Part shown: one piece after another, positions 36,718 to 44,348 of the stretch
How the letters are laid out: each line of letters opens with the position of its first letter
How positions within the stretch are numbered: the stretch's first letter is position 1
NCBI RefSeq assembly: GCF_000504285.1
Contig: NZ_KI632511.1
Coordinates: 5,562,154-5,626,153, forward strand
Source of the DNA: Actinospica robiniae DSM 44927
GTDB lineage: Bacteria; Actinomycetota; Actinomycetes; Streptomycetales; Catenulisporaceae
Length of the DNA stretch: 64,000 nucleotides
Direction of reading: 5' to 3'
Program-made: the position numbers and the translations under genes
The notes under the pieces: generated by a model
Database searches by the model: none
Told to the model about the DNA's origin: nothing
Seen by the model: only the letters and a program-made list of their open reading frames with translations

Positions 36718-37728
36718 TCAGTGCTCTTCCAGCACCGGCGCGGTGAACACTCTGAGCAGGTAGAAGAACGACGGGATGACCACGGCCATGCCCGCGACCA
36801 TGGCCACCACCATGGCGTCCAGGCTGGACGGCGCGGCCGCGGCCTGCTGCGCGGTGTACCGGCCGACCAGCAGATCAGGGTACTGCGCCACCGCCCAGCC
36901 GCCGAGGACGCCGACCACCGCGGCCGCGGCCGTCACCCGGGCCAGCAGGAACCGCTGCCGCCACAGCACCGCGAGGCTGCCGAAGCCGCACAGCGCGGAG
37001 AATGCGGCGAGCGGTAGGGAGCGGTCGGTGAAGCGGTGCGCGACCACCGGGGCGTCGTGGTAGAAGAACGGCAGCATCACCAGCACGACCAGTCCGGAGG
37101 CCACCGCCGCGCCGATGGCCTTGCGCCGGAAGACCGCCACCAGGTGGTGCGTATCAGGCTGCTGCGCCGCGTCGTAGCAGAGGTAGACCGCCGCGAGGAA
37201 CGCCGTGACGACCACCGCGAGCAGGCCGGCCAGCACCGTGAACGGGCTCTGGAACGGCACCAGCGGCGAAGTGCCCGGCCGAAGCTTGCCGGTGGCCAGG
37301 GCGGCGCCGCTCACGCCCAGCATGAACGGGGTGAGCACGGAGGCACAGGCGAAGATCCGGCTCCACCACTGGTCCGGCAGTGAAGCGCCCTCGCCGTAAG
37401 CGCGGTAGACGTACGCCGCACCCCGCAGCACGATGCCCACCAGGGCGAGCGCGAGCGGCAGTTCGAGAGACGTGGCGATGTCGCCGAAAGCCGCGGGGAA
37501 GGCCGAGAAGGTGCAGACGATCACGAAGATCAGCCACACGTGGTTGGCCTCCCACACCGGCCCGAGCGAGGCGGAGATCAGCTTCCGCTGATCCTCCGCG
37601 CCGTCCTTGGCCTTTCCCGTGCCCGCCAGCAGATCCCACGCGCCGCCGCCGAAGTCGGCGCCGGCCAGCAGGGCGTAGGCGAGCAGGGCGAGGATGATCA
37701 CGACGAGCATGAGGTTGACGGCGGTCAT
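36718..37728 (-). CDS. cydB: cytochrome bd oxidase subunit II
   Basis: The 336-aa protein with about eight membrane helices starts MTAVNLMLVVIILALLAYALLAGADFGGGAWDLLAG, the conserved CydB beginning, and has SLGPVWEANHVWLIF. It pairs with CydA in the high-affinity quinol oxidase used at low oxygen or under nitric oxide and sulfide stress. Its ATG overlaps the cydA stop by 4 nt. No cydCD genes follow. Confidence 0.95.
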   Translation of the reverse strand: MTAVNLMLVVIILALLAYALLAGADFGGGAWDLLAGTGKAKDGAEDQRKLISASLGPVWEANHVWLIFVIVCTFSAFPAAFGDIATSLELPLALALVGIVLRGAAYVYRAYGEGASLPDQWWSRIFACASVLTPFMLGVSGAALATGKLRPGTSPLVPFQSPFTVLAGLLAVVVTAFLAAVYLCYDAAQQPDTHHLVAVFRRKAIGAAVASGLVVLVMLPFFYHDAPVVAHRFTDRSLPLAAFSALCGFGSLAVLWRQRFLLARVTAAAAVVGVLGGWAVAQYPDLLVGRYTAQQAAAAPSSLDAMVVAMVAGMAVVIPSFFYLLRVFTAPVLEEH

Positions 37729-39104
37729 GCCAGGACCTCTTCTGCTTGGGGTGCGACGGGTTTCGGTTCGTCCTCGCCGTCCGCGGCGGCGAGCTCGGGC
37801 GGCGCGCCGGTGGCGAGCTTGCGCAGGATCAGCAGCAGCGCCACGGCCAGGCCGACGTAGATCAGGATCGTGACGACCACGCTCCAGCCCAGGCCGCCGC
37901 TCTTGGAAGCCGCGTCCGCCACCAGCATCCGGCCGTAGACGATCCACGGCTGGCGCCCGCCCTCGGTGACCTCCCAGCCGCCGAGCATGGCCACGGCGGA
38001 GGCCGGACCGGTCAGGATCGCGGCCCACAGCCAGAACTTCGTGTGCGGGATGCGCGGGCTCAGACCCTTGCGACGGCGCTGCCACCAGGTGAGCGCCGCC
38101 AGCCCGGCGATCGCGAACACCAGCATGCCGCAGCCGACCATGGAGTCGAAGGCCAGGTGCACCACCGCCACCGGCGGAGTGTCGGCCACCGTGGTGGTGT
38201 CCAGACCGGTCACCTTGGTGTTCGGGCTGTAGCCGAGCAGCATCGAGAGCCCGTCCGGCACCGGGATCCCGAGGATCATCTTGTGCGTGTGCTGATCGTA
38301 GAAGCCGCCGATGGTCAGCGGGACGTGCGTGCCGGTCTGGTAGACGCCCTCCATGGAGGCGAGCTTGAGCGGCTGTGTGGTGGCCACGACCCGGGCCGAC
38401 CAGTCGCCGAGGAACATCTGCACCGGGGTGAGCCCGAGTACCGTCCACAGGCCCACGTTCAGGCCCAGCCGGTGATATCGGTCACGCCGGCCGCGCAGCA
38501 TGCCGCAGGCGTAGACCGCGGCCACCGCGCCGCCGGTGCACATCATGGCCGCCACGAACATGTGCGTGACCTCGGACCAGCCGGCCGAGCTGCGGAAGAT
38601 CGCGAGCGGGTCGGCGGTGATCCGCCCGTGGCTCACCCCGATCCCGACCGGATCGTTCATCCACGAGTTGGCGAAGACGATGAAAAGCGTGGAGAGTGTG
38701 CCGGAGATGGCGATCGGCCAGAGGGTGAGCCAGTGCGCCCGCGGGGTCAGCCGCTTCCAGCCGTAGAGGTAGAGGCCCATGAAGATGGCCTCGAGGAAGA
38801 AGGCGAAGGCCTCGAGCGTGAACAGCAGCCCGATGGCGCCGCCGTAGGTGGCCATGAAAGTGGGCCACAGCAGGCCGAACTCGAACGAGAGCACGGTGCC
38901 GGAGACGGCGCCGATGGCGAAGAGCACGGCGCCGACCCGGGCCCACTTGCGGGTCAGCGCGTACCACGAGGCGTCCCCGGTCTTGAGCCAGCGCCCCTCG
39001 GTGTAGAGCAGGAGCCAGGGCATGCCGACGCCGAAGACGGCGAAGAGAATGTGGAAGGAGAGCGAGAAAGCGGTCTCGATGCGTGCCGCGTCCACTCCGG
39101 ACAT
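37725..39104 (-). CDS. cydA: cytochrome bd oxidase subunit I
   Basis: The 459-aa protein has the N-terminal haem ligand region FHILFAVFGVGMPW, the paired glutamates in LEAFAFFLEAIFMGLYLYGW, and GRQPWIVYGRM. The Q loop is of the short type. It oxidises menaquinol and reduces oxygen at the membrane. Its promoter region is shared with a divergent BlaI-type regulator, and a 17-bp palindrome (39120-39136) lies 16 bp from its ATG. Confidence 0.96.
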   Translation of the reverse strand: MSGVDAARIETAFSLSFHILFAVFGVGMPWLLLYTEGRWLKTGDASWYALTRKWARVGAVLFAIGAVSGTVLSFEFGLLWPTFMATYGGAIGLLFTLEAFAFFLEAIFMGLYLYGWKRLTPRAHWLTLWPIAISGTLSTLFIVFANSWMNDPVGIGVSHGRITADPLAIFRSSAGWSEVTHMFVAAMMCTGGAVAAVYACGMLRGRRDRYHRLGLNVGLWTVLGLTPVQMFLGDWSARVVATTQPLKLASMEGVYQTGTHVPLTIGGFYDQHTHKMILGIPVPDGLSMLLGYSPNTKVTGLDTTTVADTPPVAVVHLAFDSMVGCGMLVFAIAGLAALTWWQRRRKGLSPRIPHTKFWLWAAILTGPASAVAMLGGWEVTEGGRQPWIVYGRMLVADAASKSGGLGWSVVVTILIYVGLAVALLLILRKLATGAPPELAAADGEDEPKPVAPQAEEVLA

Positions 39105-39119
39105 GCGGATCCACCTATC

Positions 39120-39136
39120 TTCTACGTACCGTAGAA
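39120..39136. promoter_or_regulatory. palindromic operator between cydA and blaI-type gene
   Basis: TTCTACG-TAC-CGTAGAA is a perfect dyad. It has the TAC...GTA character of BlaI/MecI operators and lies 16 bp from cydA and 28 bp from the regulator gene. A TAGAGT -10-like element (39151-39156) follows, seven bases before the regulator ATG, so that transcript may be leaderless. Confidence 0.7.
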
Positions 39137-39163
39137 CTTTCTTTCATCGGTAGAGTAGACCTC

Positions 39164-39514
39164 ATGGCACGGCTAGGGGAACTCGAACGCGCGGTGATGG
39201 ACGTGCTCTGGAACACACCGGAGCCCGTACCCGCCACACTGATCTGCGACGTACTGCCGCGCGAGCACGCGCCGGCGGTGACCACGATCCTCACGGTTCT
39301 GGATCGTCTCGGCGCCAAGGGCTTCGTCACCCGGGTCCGGCAGGGCCGCGCCTACCGCTATTCGGCCACCACGACCAAGGCCGAGCTGATCGCGAACACG
39401 ATGCTCGAAGCCCTCGGCACCACCTCGGATCGGCGCTCGGCCCTGGTGCACTTCGCCGGAGCCGTCTCCGAAGAGGAGAAGGCCGTCCTGCGCGAACTGC
39501 TCGCCAGCGGCTGA
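39164..39514 (+). CDS. BlaI/MecI/CopY-family repressor
   Basis: The 116-aa protein has the winged-helix pattern LGELERAVMDVLW...AVTTILTVLDRLGAKGFVTRVRQGRAYRYSA of BlaI-type repressors, followed by a dimerisation helix region. Such repressors are usually inactivated by cleavage triggered by a membrane M56 protease, encoded next (39522-40268). The start ATG 39164 fits the family N terminus. The shared palindrome suggests that it represses both its own operon and cydAB. Confidence 0.9.
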   Translation: MARLGELERAVMDVLWNTPEPVPATLICDVLPREHAPAVTTILTVLDRLGAKGFVTRVRQGRAYRYSATTTKAELIANTMLEALGTTSDRRSALVHFAGAVSEEEKAVLRELLASG

Positions 39515-39521
39515 GCGGGGG

Positions 39522-40268
39522 ATGGTCTCCGTCCTCGCGGCCCTGGCCGCGTTCATCTCCGTGGTACTGGCCTGGCCGGTGCCCGAGCGCCTGTCCCGGG
39601 CCGCCTGGCCGAGCCGGCACCCGAAACGGGCCATCGCGCTGTGGCAGGCCGTGGGCCTGCTCGGCGGCCTGAGCGCGGTCGGCTGCCTGCTGCTGCTCGG
39701 CTTCGACCCCCTCGGCCGGGACTGGACCCTGCTGAACCTGGTCGGACTGGCCGGCGCCGCGGTGCTGCTGACCTGGCTGCTCGGCGTGCTGCTGACCAAC
39801 ACCATCCGGATCGAGCGGCAGCTGCGGCGCCAGCGCGACGCGGTGGACCTGCTGTCCTGGATCGACGACGACGGCGTCCTCGTGCTCGATCATCCGGAGC
39901 CGGCCGCCTACTGCCTGCCCGGCCCGCGCCCGCGGATCGTGGTGACGCACGGGGCGATCGCGAGCCTCGGACCGGAAGAGCTCGCCGCGGTCCTCGCGCA
40001 CGAGCGGGCCCACGCCGTCGGGCGGCACGAGCTGATCATCCAGCCGTTCGTGGCCTGGGAATCCGCGCTGCCGTTCCTGCCGCCGGCCCACCGGGCCACC
40101 GCGGCCGTGGCCGAACTCGTGGAGATGCTGGCCGACGACGCCGCGGCCCTGGCCACCAGCCCGCGCGCGCTCGCCCGGGCACTGGCCCAGGTCGGCTCGG
40201 ACCGGCTGCCGTCGGACGGCACGGCTCCGGCCTCGGTACTGCCCCGGGTGCGCCGGCTGGTGCAGTAG
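39522..40268 (+). CDS. M56-family membrane metalloprotease
   Basis: The 248-aa protein has three N-terminal membrane segments, then the zinc motif AHERAHAVGRHE, and a fourth hydrophobic part. It is the BlaR1-type protease core without an extracellular sensor domain. Paired with the BlaI-type gene (7 nt apart), it probably relieves repression by cleaving the repressor or an adaptor. The signal sensed is unknown. Confidence 0.88.
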   Translation: MVSVLAALAAFISVVLAWPVPERLSRAAWPSRHPKRAIALWQAVGLLGGLSAVGCLLLLGFDPLGRDWTLLNLVGLAGAAVLLTWLLGVLLTNTIRIERQLRRQRDAVDLLSWIDDDGVLVLDHPEPAAYCLPGPRPRIVVTHGAIASLGPEELAAVLAHERAHAVGRHELIIQPFVAWESALPFLPPAHRATAAVAELVEMLADDAAALATSPRALARALAQVGSDRLPSDGTAPASVLPRVRRLVQ

Positions 40269-40277
40269 CCCGCTGAC

Positions 40278-40511
40278 TCAGCTGTCTGCTTTGCGCACCT
40301 TGGCGCCACGCGTCTTGTTCCTGCCCGACAGCTCGCTCGGCAGCGTCTGGTCGGTCCGGATGCGCGGATCCGCGGCCTCGGCCGCGGCCTCGCGCGCCCG
40401 GGCGGCCGCCCGGCGCTGCGGGTTCTGATTGCGCAGGATCGCCCGGATCAGCAGGACGAAGCCGACCGCGAGACAGGCCGGCGGGATAAGGGATTCCAGG
40501 TCCGCCACCAC
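40278..40511 (-). CDS. small single-span membrane protein, unknown
   Basis: The roughly 77-aa protein has one membrane helix near the N terminus (SLIPPACLAVGFVLLIRAIL) and a long basic/acidic cytosolic tail (RAAARAREAAAEAADPRIRTDQ...). The start is uncertain (GTG 40511, 40508 or 40550). No family is recognised, but small genes like it occur next to lysS in other actinomycetes. It converges with the M56 gene. Confidence 0.55.
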   Translation of the reverse strand: MVADLESLIPPACLAVGFVLLIRAILRNQNPQRRAAARAREAAAEAADPRIRTDQTLPSELSGRNKTRGAKVRKADS

Positions 40512-40547
40512 GTCGGCAACTCTACGCGCCACCGCGCCGGCCACGGA

Positions 40548-40593
40548 CACCGGCCCCGGTCCGGCGCGCCGGGGCGCGGGACCGGGGCCGGTG
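40548..40593 (-). terminator. lysS terminator
   Basis: CACCGGCCCCGGTCC pairs perfectly over 15 bp with GGACCGGGGCCGGTG around a 16-nt GC loop, 21 nt after the lysS stop on the minus strand. It is the strongest stem seen in the window. Confidence 0.85.
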
Positions 40594-40614
40594 ACGTGCG
40601 TGCGGCCGGATCCG

Positions 40615-42141
40615 TCAGGATGACGGCTTAACCAGGGGAAACAGAATCGTCTCGCGGATGTTCTTGCCCGTGAGCAGCATGATCAGCCGGTCCATGCCCA
40701 TGCCCATGCCGCCGGTCGGGGGCATCGCGTACTCGAGCGCGGCGAGGAAGTCCTCGTCCAGCTCCATCGCCTCGTCGTCGCCGCCCGCGGCCAGCCGGGA
40801 CTGCTCGGTCAGCCGCTCGCGCTGGTCGACCGGATCGACGAGTTCGGAGAAGGCCGTGCCGATCTCGCGGCCGAAGATCACCAGGTCCCACTTCTCGGCC
40901 ACGCCCTCGATCGAGCGGTGCTTGCGCGAGAGCGGGGAGACCTCGGTCGGGTAGTCCATGATGAAGGTCGGCGTGACGATGCTCTCCTCGAGCAGCCGCT
41001 CGATCATCTCCAGCACGATCTGGCCGTGGCCCCACTTCTTCTCGTAGGGCACGCCCGCGGCGTCGGCGAGCTTGCGCAGCTCGTCCACCGAGGTCTGCGG
41101 GGTGATCTCGGTGCCCAGCTTCTCCGAGATGCCCGGGTAGACGTGCACCTCGCCCCACGGCTCGGCCAGGTCGATCTCGTGCTCGACCCCGTGCGCGTCC
41201 AGGCCGGTCACCCGGGTGTGGCCGTTGACGGCGAGGGCGGCGTTGAGGATCAGCTTGCGGGTCAGCTCGGCCTGGGTCCGGTAGTCGCCGTAGGCCTCGT
41301 AGCACTCGATGGTGGTGAACTCGGGGTTGTGCGTCGCGTCCGCGCCCTCGTTGCGGAAGAGCCGGCCCACCTCGAAGACCCGCTCGCCGCCGCCCACGAT
41401 CAGCTTCTTGAGCGGCAGTTCGGTGGCGATGCGCAGGAGCAGGCGCATGTTGTAGGCGTTGATGTGCGTCTCGAACGGCCGGGCCGTGGCGCCGCCGTTC
41501 GTCTTCTGCAGCACCGGGGTCTCGACCTCGATGTAGCCCTCGCCGTGCATGGTGTCGCGGATCGAGCGGATCATCGCGGAGCGCTTGCGCATCATCTCGC
41601 GCGCGTCCGGGTTCACGATCAGGTCGACGTAGCGCTGGCGCACCCGCGCCTCCGGGTCGGACAGCCCCTTGTGCTTGTCCGGCAGCGGCCGCAGGCACTT
41701 CGAGGTGATGGCCCAGGAGGTGGCCAGGATCGAGAGCTCGCCGCGGCGCGAGGTGATCACCTCGCCGGTGACGCCGATGTGGTCGCCGAGGTCGAGGTCC
41801 GCCTTCCAGTCGGCCAGCGACTGCTCGCCCAGCTTGTCCAGCGAGGCCATGACCTGGATCTCGGCCTCGCCCTCGCGGATGGTGGCGAAGCACAGCTTGC
41901 CGCCGGTGCGCGAGAGCAGGATCCGCCCCGCCACCGCGACGGTCTCGCCGGTGGCGACGTCCGCCTCGAGCCCGGCGAACTTCTCCCGCAGCTGCGCGAT
42001 CGTGCCGGTGCGCGGGTAGCCGACCGGGTAGGGCTCGATGCCCTTCGACTTGAGCCGCTCCAGCTTCTCCTTGCGCACCCGGATCTGCTCGGGCTCGTCG
42101 GAAGCGGCTGCTGGGGCGCTGGGATTCGGCTCGGAAGTCAT
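40615..42141 (-). CDS. lysS: lysyl-tRNA synthetase, class II
   Basis: The 508-aa enzyme has an N-terminal OB fold (about 60-165) and the class II core with IEVETPVLQ, RIATELPLKKLIVGG, VFEVGRLFRNEGADATHNPEFTTIE and the C-terminal GGMGMGMDRLIMLL. It charges tRNA-Lys. It is a separate full-length enzyme; the MprF-like protein at 56457-58298 lacks its own LysRS domain and so would depend on Lys-tRNA made by LysS. Confidence 0.97.
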   Translation of the reverse strand: MTSEPNPSAPAAASDEPEQIRVRKEKLERLKSKGIEPYPVGYPRTGTIAQLREKFAGLEADVATGETVAVAGRILLSRTGGKLCFATIREGEAEIQVMASLDKLGEQSLADWKADLDLGDHIGVTGEVITSRRGELSILATSWAITSKCLRPLPDKHKGLSDPEARVRQRYVDLIVNPDAREMMRKRSAMIRSIRDTMHGEGYIEVETPVLQKTNGGATARPFETHINAYNMRLLLRIATELPLKKLIVGGGERVFEVGRLFRNEGADATHNPEFTTIECYEAYGDYRTQAELTRKLILNAALAVNGHTRVTGLDAHGVEHEIDLAEPWGEVHVYPGISEKLGTEITPQTSVDELRKLADAAGVPYEKKWGHGQIVLEMIERLLEESIVTPTFIMDYPTEVSPLSRKHRSIEGVAEKWDLVIFGREIGTAFSELVDPVDQRERLTEQSRLAAGGDDEAMELDEDFLAALEYAMPPTGGMGMGMDRLIMLLTGKNIRETILFPLVKPSS

Positions 42142-42194
42142 GGTCCAAGGATAGAGGGAGCGCCAGACCGTCCTCGCCGGGTTTTACCAGGCGG

Positions 42195-42516
42195 TCACGG
42201 GTGTCGGAACTCGCGAGCGGGGCCGGTGGCGGCGACCAGCTTGAGGTCGGTGGTCACCAGCGGGCACCGGTGCAGCTCCGCGATGGCGACATATGCGGCG
42301 TCGTAAGCGGTGATGTTGGAGCGCAGCTCCCAGATACGGCGAATCAACTGCGAGACGGGCACGGTCTCGAACTCGAGCAACACCCGGTCCTTCATCTCGT
42401 TCGCTTCCTCGAGGGTCATGTTCGTCCCTCCGCCGGAAGCGCGGATCTTCTCGATCAGGGCGATGTTGCGCTTCCTGGCCGCCCGCGGGCACGTCTCGAA
42501 TCTGCAAAGCAACCAT
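42195..42516 (-). pseudogene. decayed vapBC-type toxin-antitoxin locus
   Basis: From ATG 42516 the reading MVALQIRDVP is the start of a FitA/VapB-like ribbon-helix-helix antitoxin. After a frame change near 42480 comes ARKRNIALIEKIRASGG...MTLEEANEMKDRVLLEFE, the usual antitoxin tail. The same frame then runs straight into LIRRIWELRSNITAYDAAYVAIAELHRCPLVTTDLKL, the C-terminal half of a PIN-domain VapC toxin with two of its acidic residues. The antitoxin helices and the toxin N terminus are missing. A 74-aa frame from ATG 42419 is open but unlikely to be an active toxin. The bases upstream are AT-richer than the neighbours. Confidence 0.7.
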
Positions 42517-42559
42517 GCATGCAAGATTACGTGCACGATTGCTCTCCGTATAAGTGCGG

Positions 42560-43351
42560 TTACCCGGACACCCCGATGTTGCGCTCGTACACCAGCCGCA
42601 GGCCGATCAGGGTGAGCCAGGGCTCGTGCTCGTCGATGACCTCCGCCTCCTCCAGCACCAGCGGGGCGAGGCCGCCGGTGGCCACGACGGTGACGTCGTT
42701 GGGGTCGTCGGCCAGCTCCTCGGCCATCCGGTTGACCACACCGTCGATCTGGCCGGCGAAGCCGTAGAGGATGCCGGCCTGCATGCACTCGACCGTGTTC
42801 TTGCCGATGACGCTGCGGGGGCGGGCCAGCTCGATCTTGCGCAGCTGCGCGCCGCGGGCGCCGAGGGCCTCGACCGAGATCTCGATGCCGGGGGCGATGG
42901 CGCCGCCGATCCACTCGCCCTTGCGCGAGACCGCGTCGAAAGAGGTGGCGGTGCCGAGGTCGACCACGATGCACGGCGCGCCGTAGAGGTGCACGGCGGC
43001 CAGTGCGTTGATGATCCGGTCGGTGCCCACCTCCTTCGGGTTGTCCACCAGCACCGGCATGCCTGTCTTGACCCCGGGCTCGACCACCAGCGCCGGGATG
43101 TCGCCGTAGTAGCGGCGGACCATGTCGCGCATCTCGTGCAGCACCGAGGGCACGGTGGAGCAGATGGCTATCCCGTCCACGCCGCCCTGGCCCATCAGCG
43201 GGTGGTTGTTCATCAGGCCCTGGAACAGCACGGCGTGCTCGTCCGCGGTGCGCCGGGGGTCGGTGGAGATGCGCCAGTGCTCGACGATCTCGGACCCCTC
43301 GAACAGGCCGAGCACCGTGTGGGTATTGCCGATGTCGATGGTGAGCAGCAT
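42560..43351 (-). CDS. coaX: type III pantothenate kinase
   Basis: The 263-aa enzyme of the ASKHA fold has the start MLLTIDIGNTHTVLG, GTDRIINA and VVDLGTATSFDAV. It phosphorylates pantothenate in CoA synthesis. It lies 79 nt after nadC on the same strand, and that gap carries an exact 15-bp tandem repeat (43396-43425). The order panC-nadB-nadC-coaX-lysS is conserved in actinomycetes. Confidence 0.95.
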   Translation of the reverse strand: MLLTIDIGNTHTVLGLFEGSEIVEHWRISTDPRRTADEHAVLFQGLMNNHPLMGQGGVDGIAICSTVPSVLHEMRDMVRRYYGDIPALVVEPGVKTGMPVLVDNPKEVGTDRIINALAAVHLYGAPCIVVDLGTATSFDAVSRKGEWIGGAIAPGIEISVEALGARGAQLRKIELARPRSVIGKNTVECMQAGILYGFAGQIDGVVNRMAEELADDPNDVTVVATGGLAPLVLEEAEVIDEHEPWLTLIGLRLVYERNIGVSG

Positions 43352-43430
43352 CTTCGGGTGTCTTTCGTCGAGCGGGCGGACGGGTGGAGGCGGACGGGCC
43401 GGCGCCGGGCGGGCCGGCGCCGGGCGGGCG

Positions 43431-44348
43431 TCAGCGGAAGTCGCAGCCGATGTCGAGGATCGCGGCGGAGTGGGTCAGCCCGCCGACGGAGATGTAGTCG
43501 ACGCCGGTCTCGGCCACCGCACGGGCCTGGTCCAGGGTCAGGCCGCCGCTGGCCTCGAGCCGGGTGCGGCCGTACGGCTCGTTGCGGCCCACCAGCATCA
43601 CCGCGGCGCGCATCCGCTCCGGGGTGAAGTTGTCCAGCAGGATCAGCTCGGCGCCGGCCTCGACCACCGGCAGCAGCTGCTCGAGGGTGTCGACCTCGAC
43701 CTCGATCGGCAGGCCGGGGTACTCGGCCCGGACCGCGTCGAAGGCCTCGACGACGCCGCCGGCCGCGATGACGTGGTTGTCCTTGACCAGCCCCGCGTCC
43801 GACAGGTACATCCGGTGGTTGACACCGCCGCCGCAGCGCACCGCGTACTTCTCCAGCACCCGCAGGCCCGGGGTGGTCTTGCGGGTGTCGCGGATCTGCG
43901 CGCCGGTGCCGGCCACCGCGTCCACCCACTGCCGGGTGACGGTGGCGATGCCGGACAGGTGGCACATCAGGTTCAGCGCCGAGCGCTCGGCCGTGAGCAG
44001 GTCGCGGGTCCGGGCGCGGGCGGTGAGCAGCACCGTGCCGGGCTCGACCCGGGCGCCGTCCTCGAGCGGGAACTCGAACTCCGCCTCGCCGCCGGAGACC
44101 AGGTCGAGCACTGCGGCGGCCACGAAGACGCCCGCGGCCACGCCGGGCTTGCGCGCGGTGTAGTCGGCCACGGCGCGGGCCTCGGCGTCCACGGTCGCCT
44201 CGCTGGTCACGTCCACGCCGCCGCCGAGGTCCTCCTCGACCGTGGCCCGGGCCAGCCGGGCGACGTGCTCCGGGTCGAGGCCGCCGGCCCGCAGGCCCTC
44301 CGCGACGCGCTCGTCGTGCAGCTTGTCCGTCATCGTCCTCGTGCTCAT
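43431..44348 (-). CDS. nadC: nicotinate-nucleotide pyrophosphorylase
   Basis: The start is ATG 44348, which overlaps the nadB stop by one base (TGATG). The 305-aa quinolinate phosphoribosyltransferase has VEEDLGGGVDVTSEA, ALNLMCHLSGIAT, RDTRKTTPGLR, NHRMYLSDAGLVKDNH and ISVGGLTHSA. It turns quinolinate into nicotinate mononucleotide. No nadA is present in the window. Confidence 0.95.
   Translation of the reverse strand: MSTRTMTDKLHDERVAEGLRAGGLDPEHVARLARATVEEDLGGGVDVTSEATVDAEARAVADYTARKPGVAAGVFVAAAVLDLVSGGEAEFEFPLEDGARVEPGTVLLTARARTRDLLTAERSALNLMCHLSGIATVTRQWVDAVAGTGAQIRDTRKTTPGLRVLEKYAVRCGGGVNHRMYLSDAGLVKDNHVIAAGGVVEAFDAVRAEYPGLPIEVEVDTLEQLLPVVEAGAELILLDNFTPERMRAAVMLVGRNEPYGRTRLEASGGLTLDQARAVAETGVDYISVGGLTHSAAILDIGCDFR

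Noticed and set aside
43396-43425. Exact tandem duplication of a 15-bp GC-rich unit between nadC and coaX
   Set aside because: Two copies only, in a stretch of pure G/C with small variations; probably replication slippage rather than a functional repeat.
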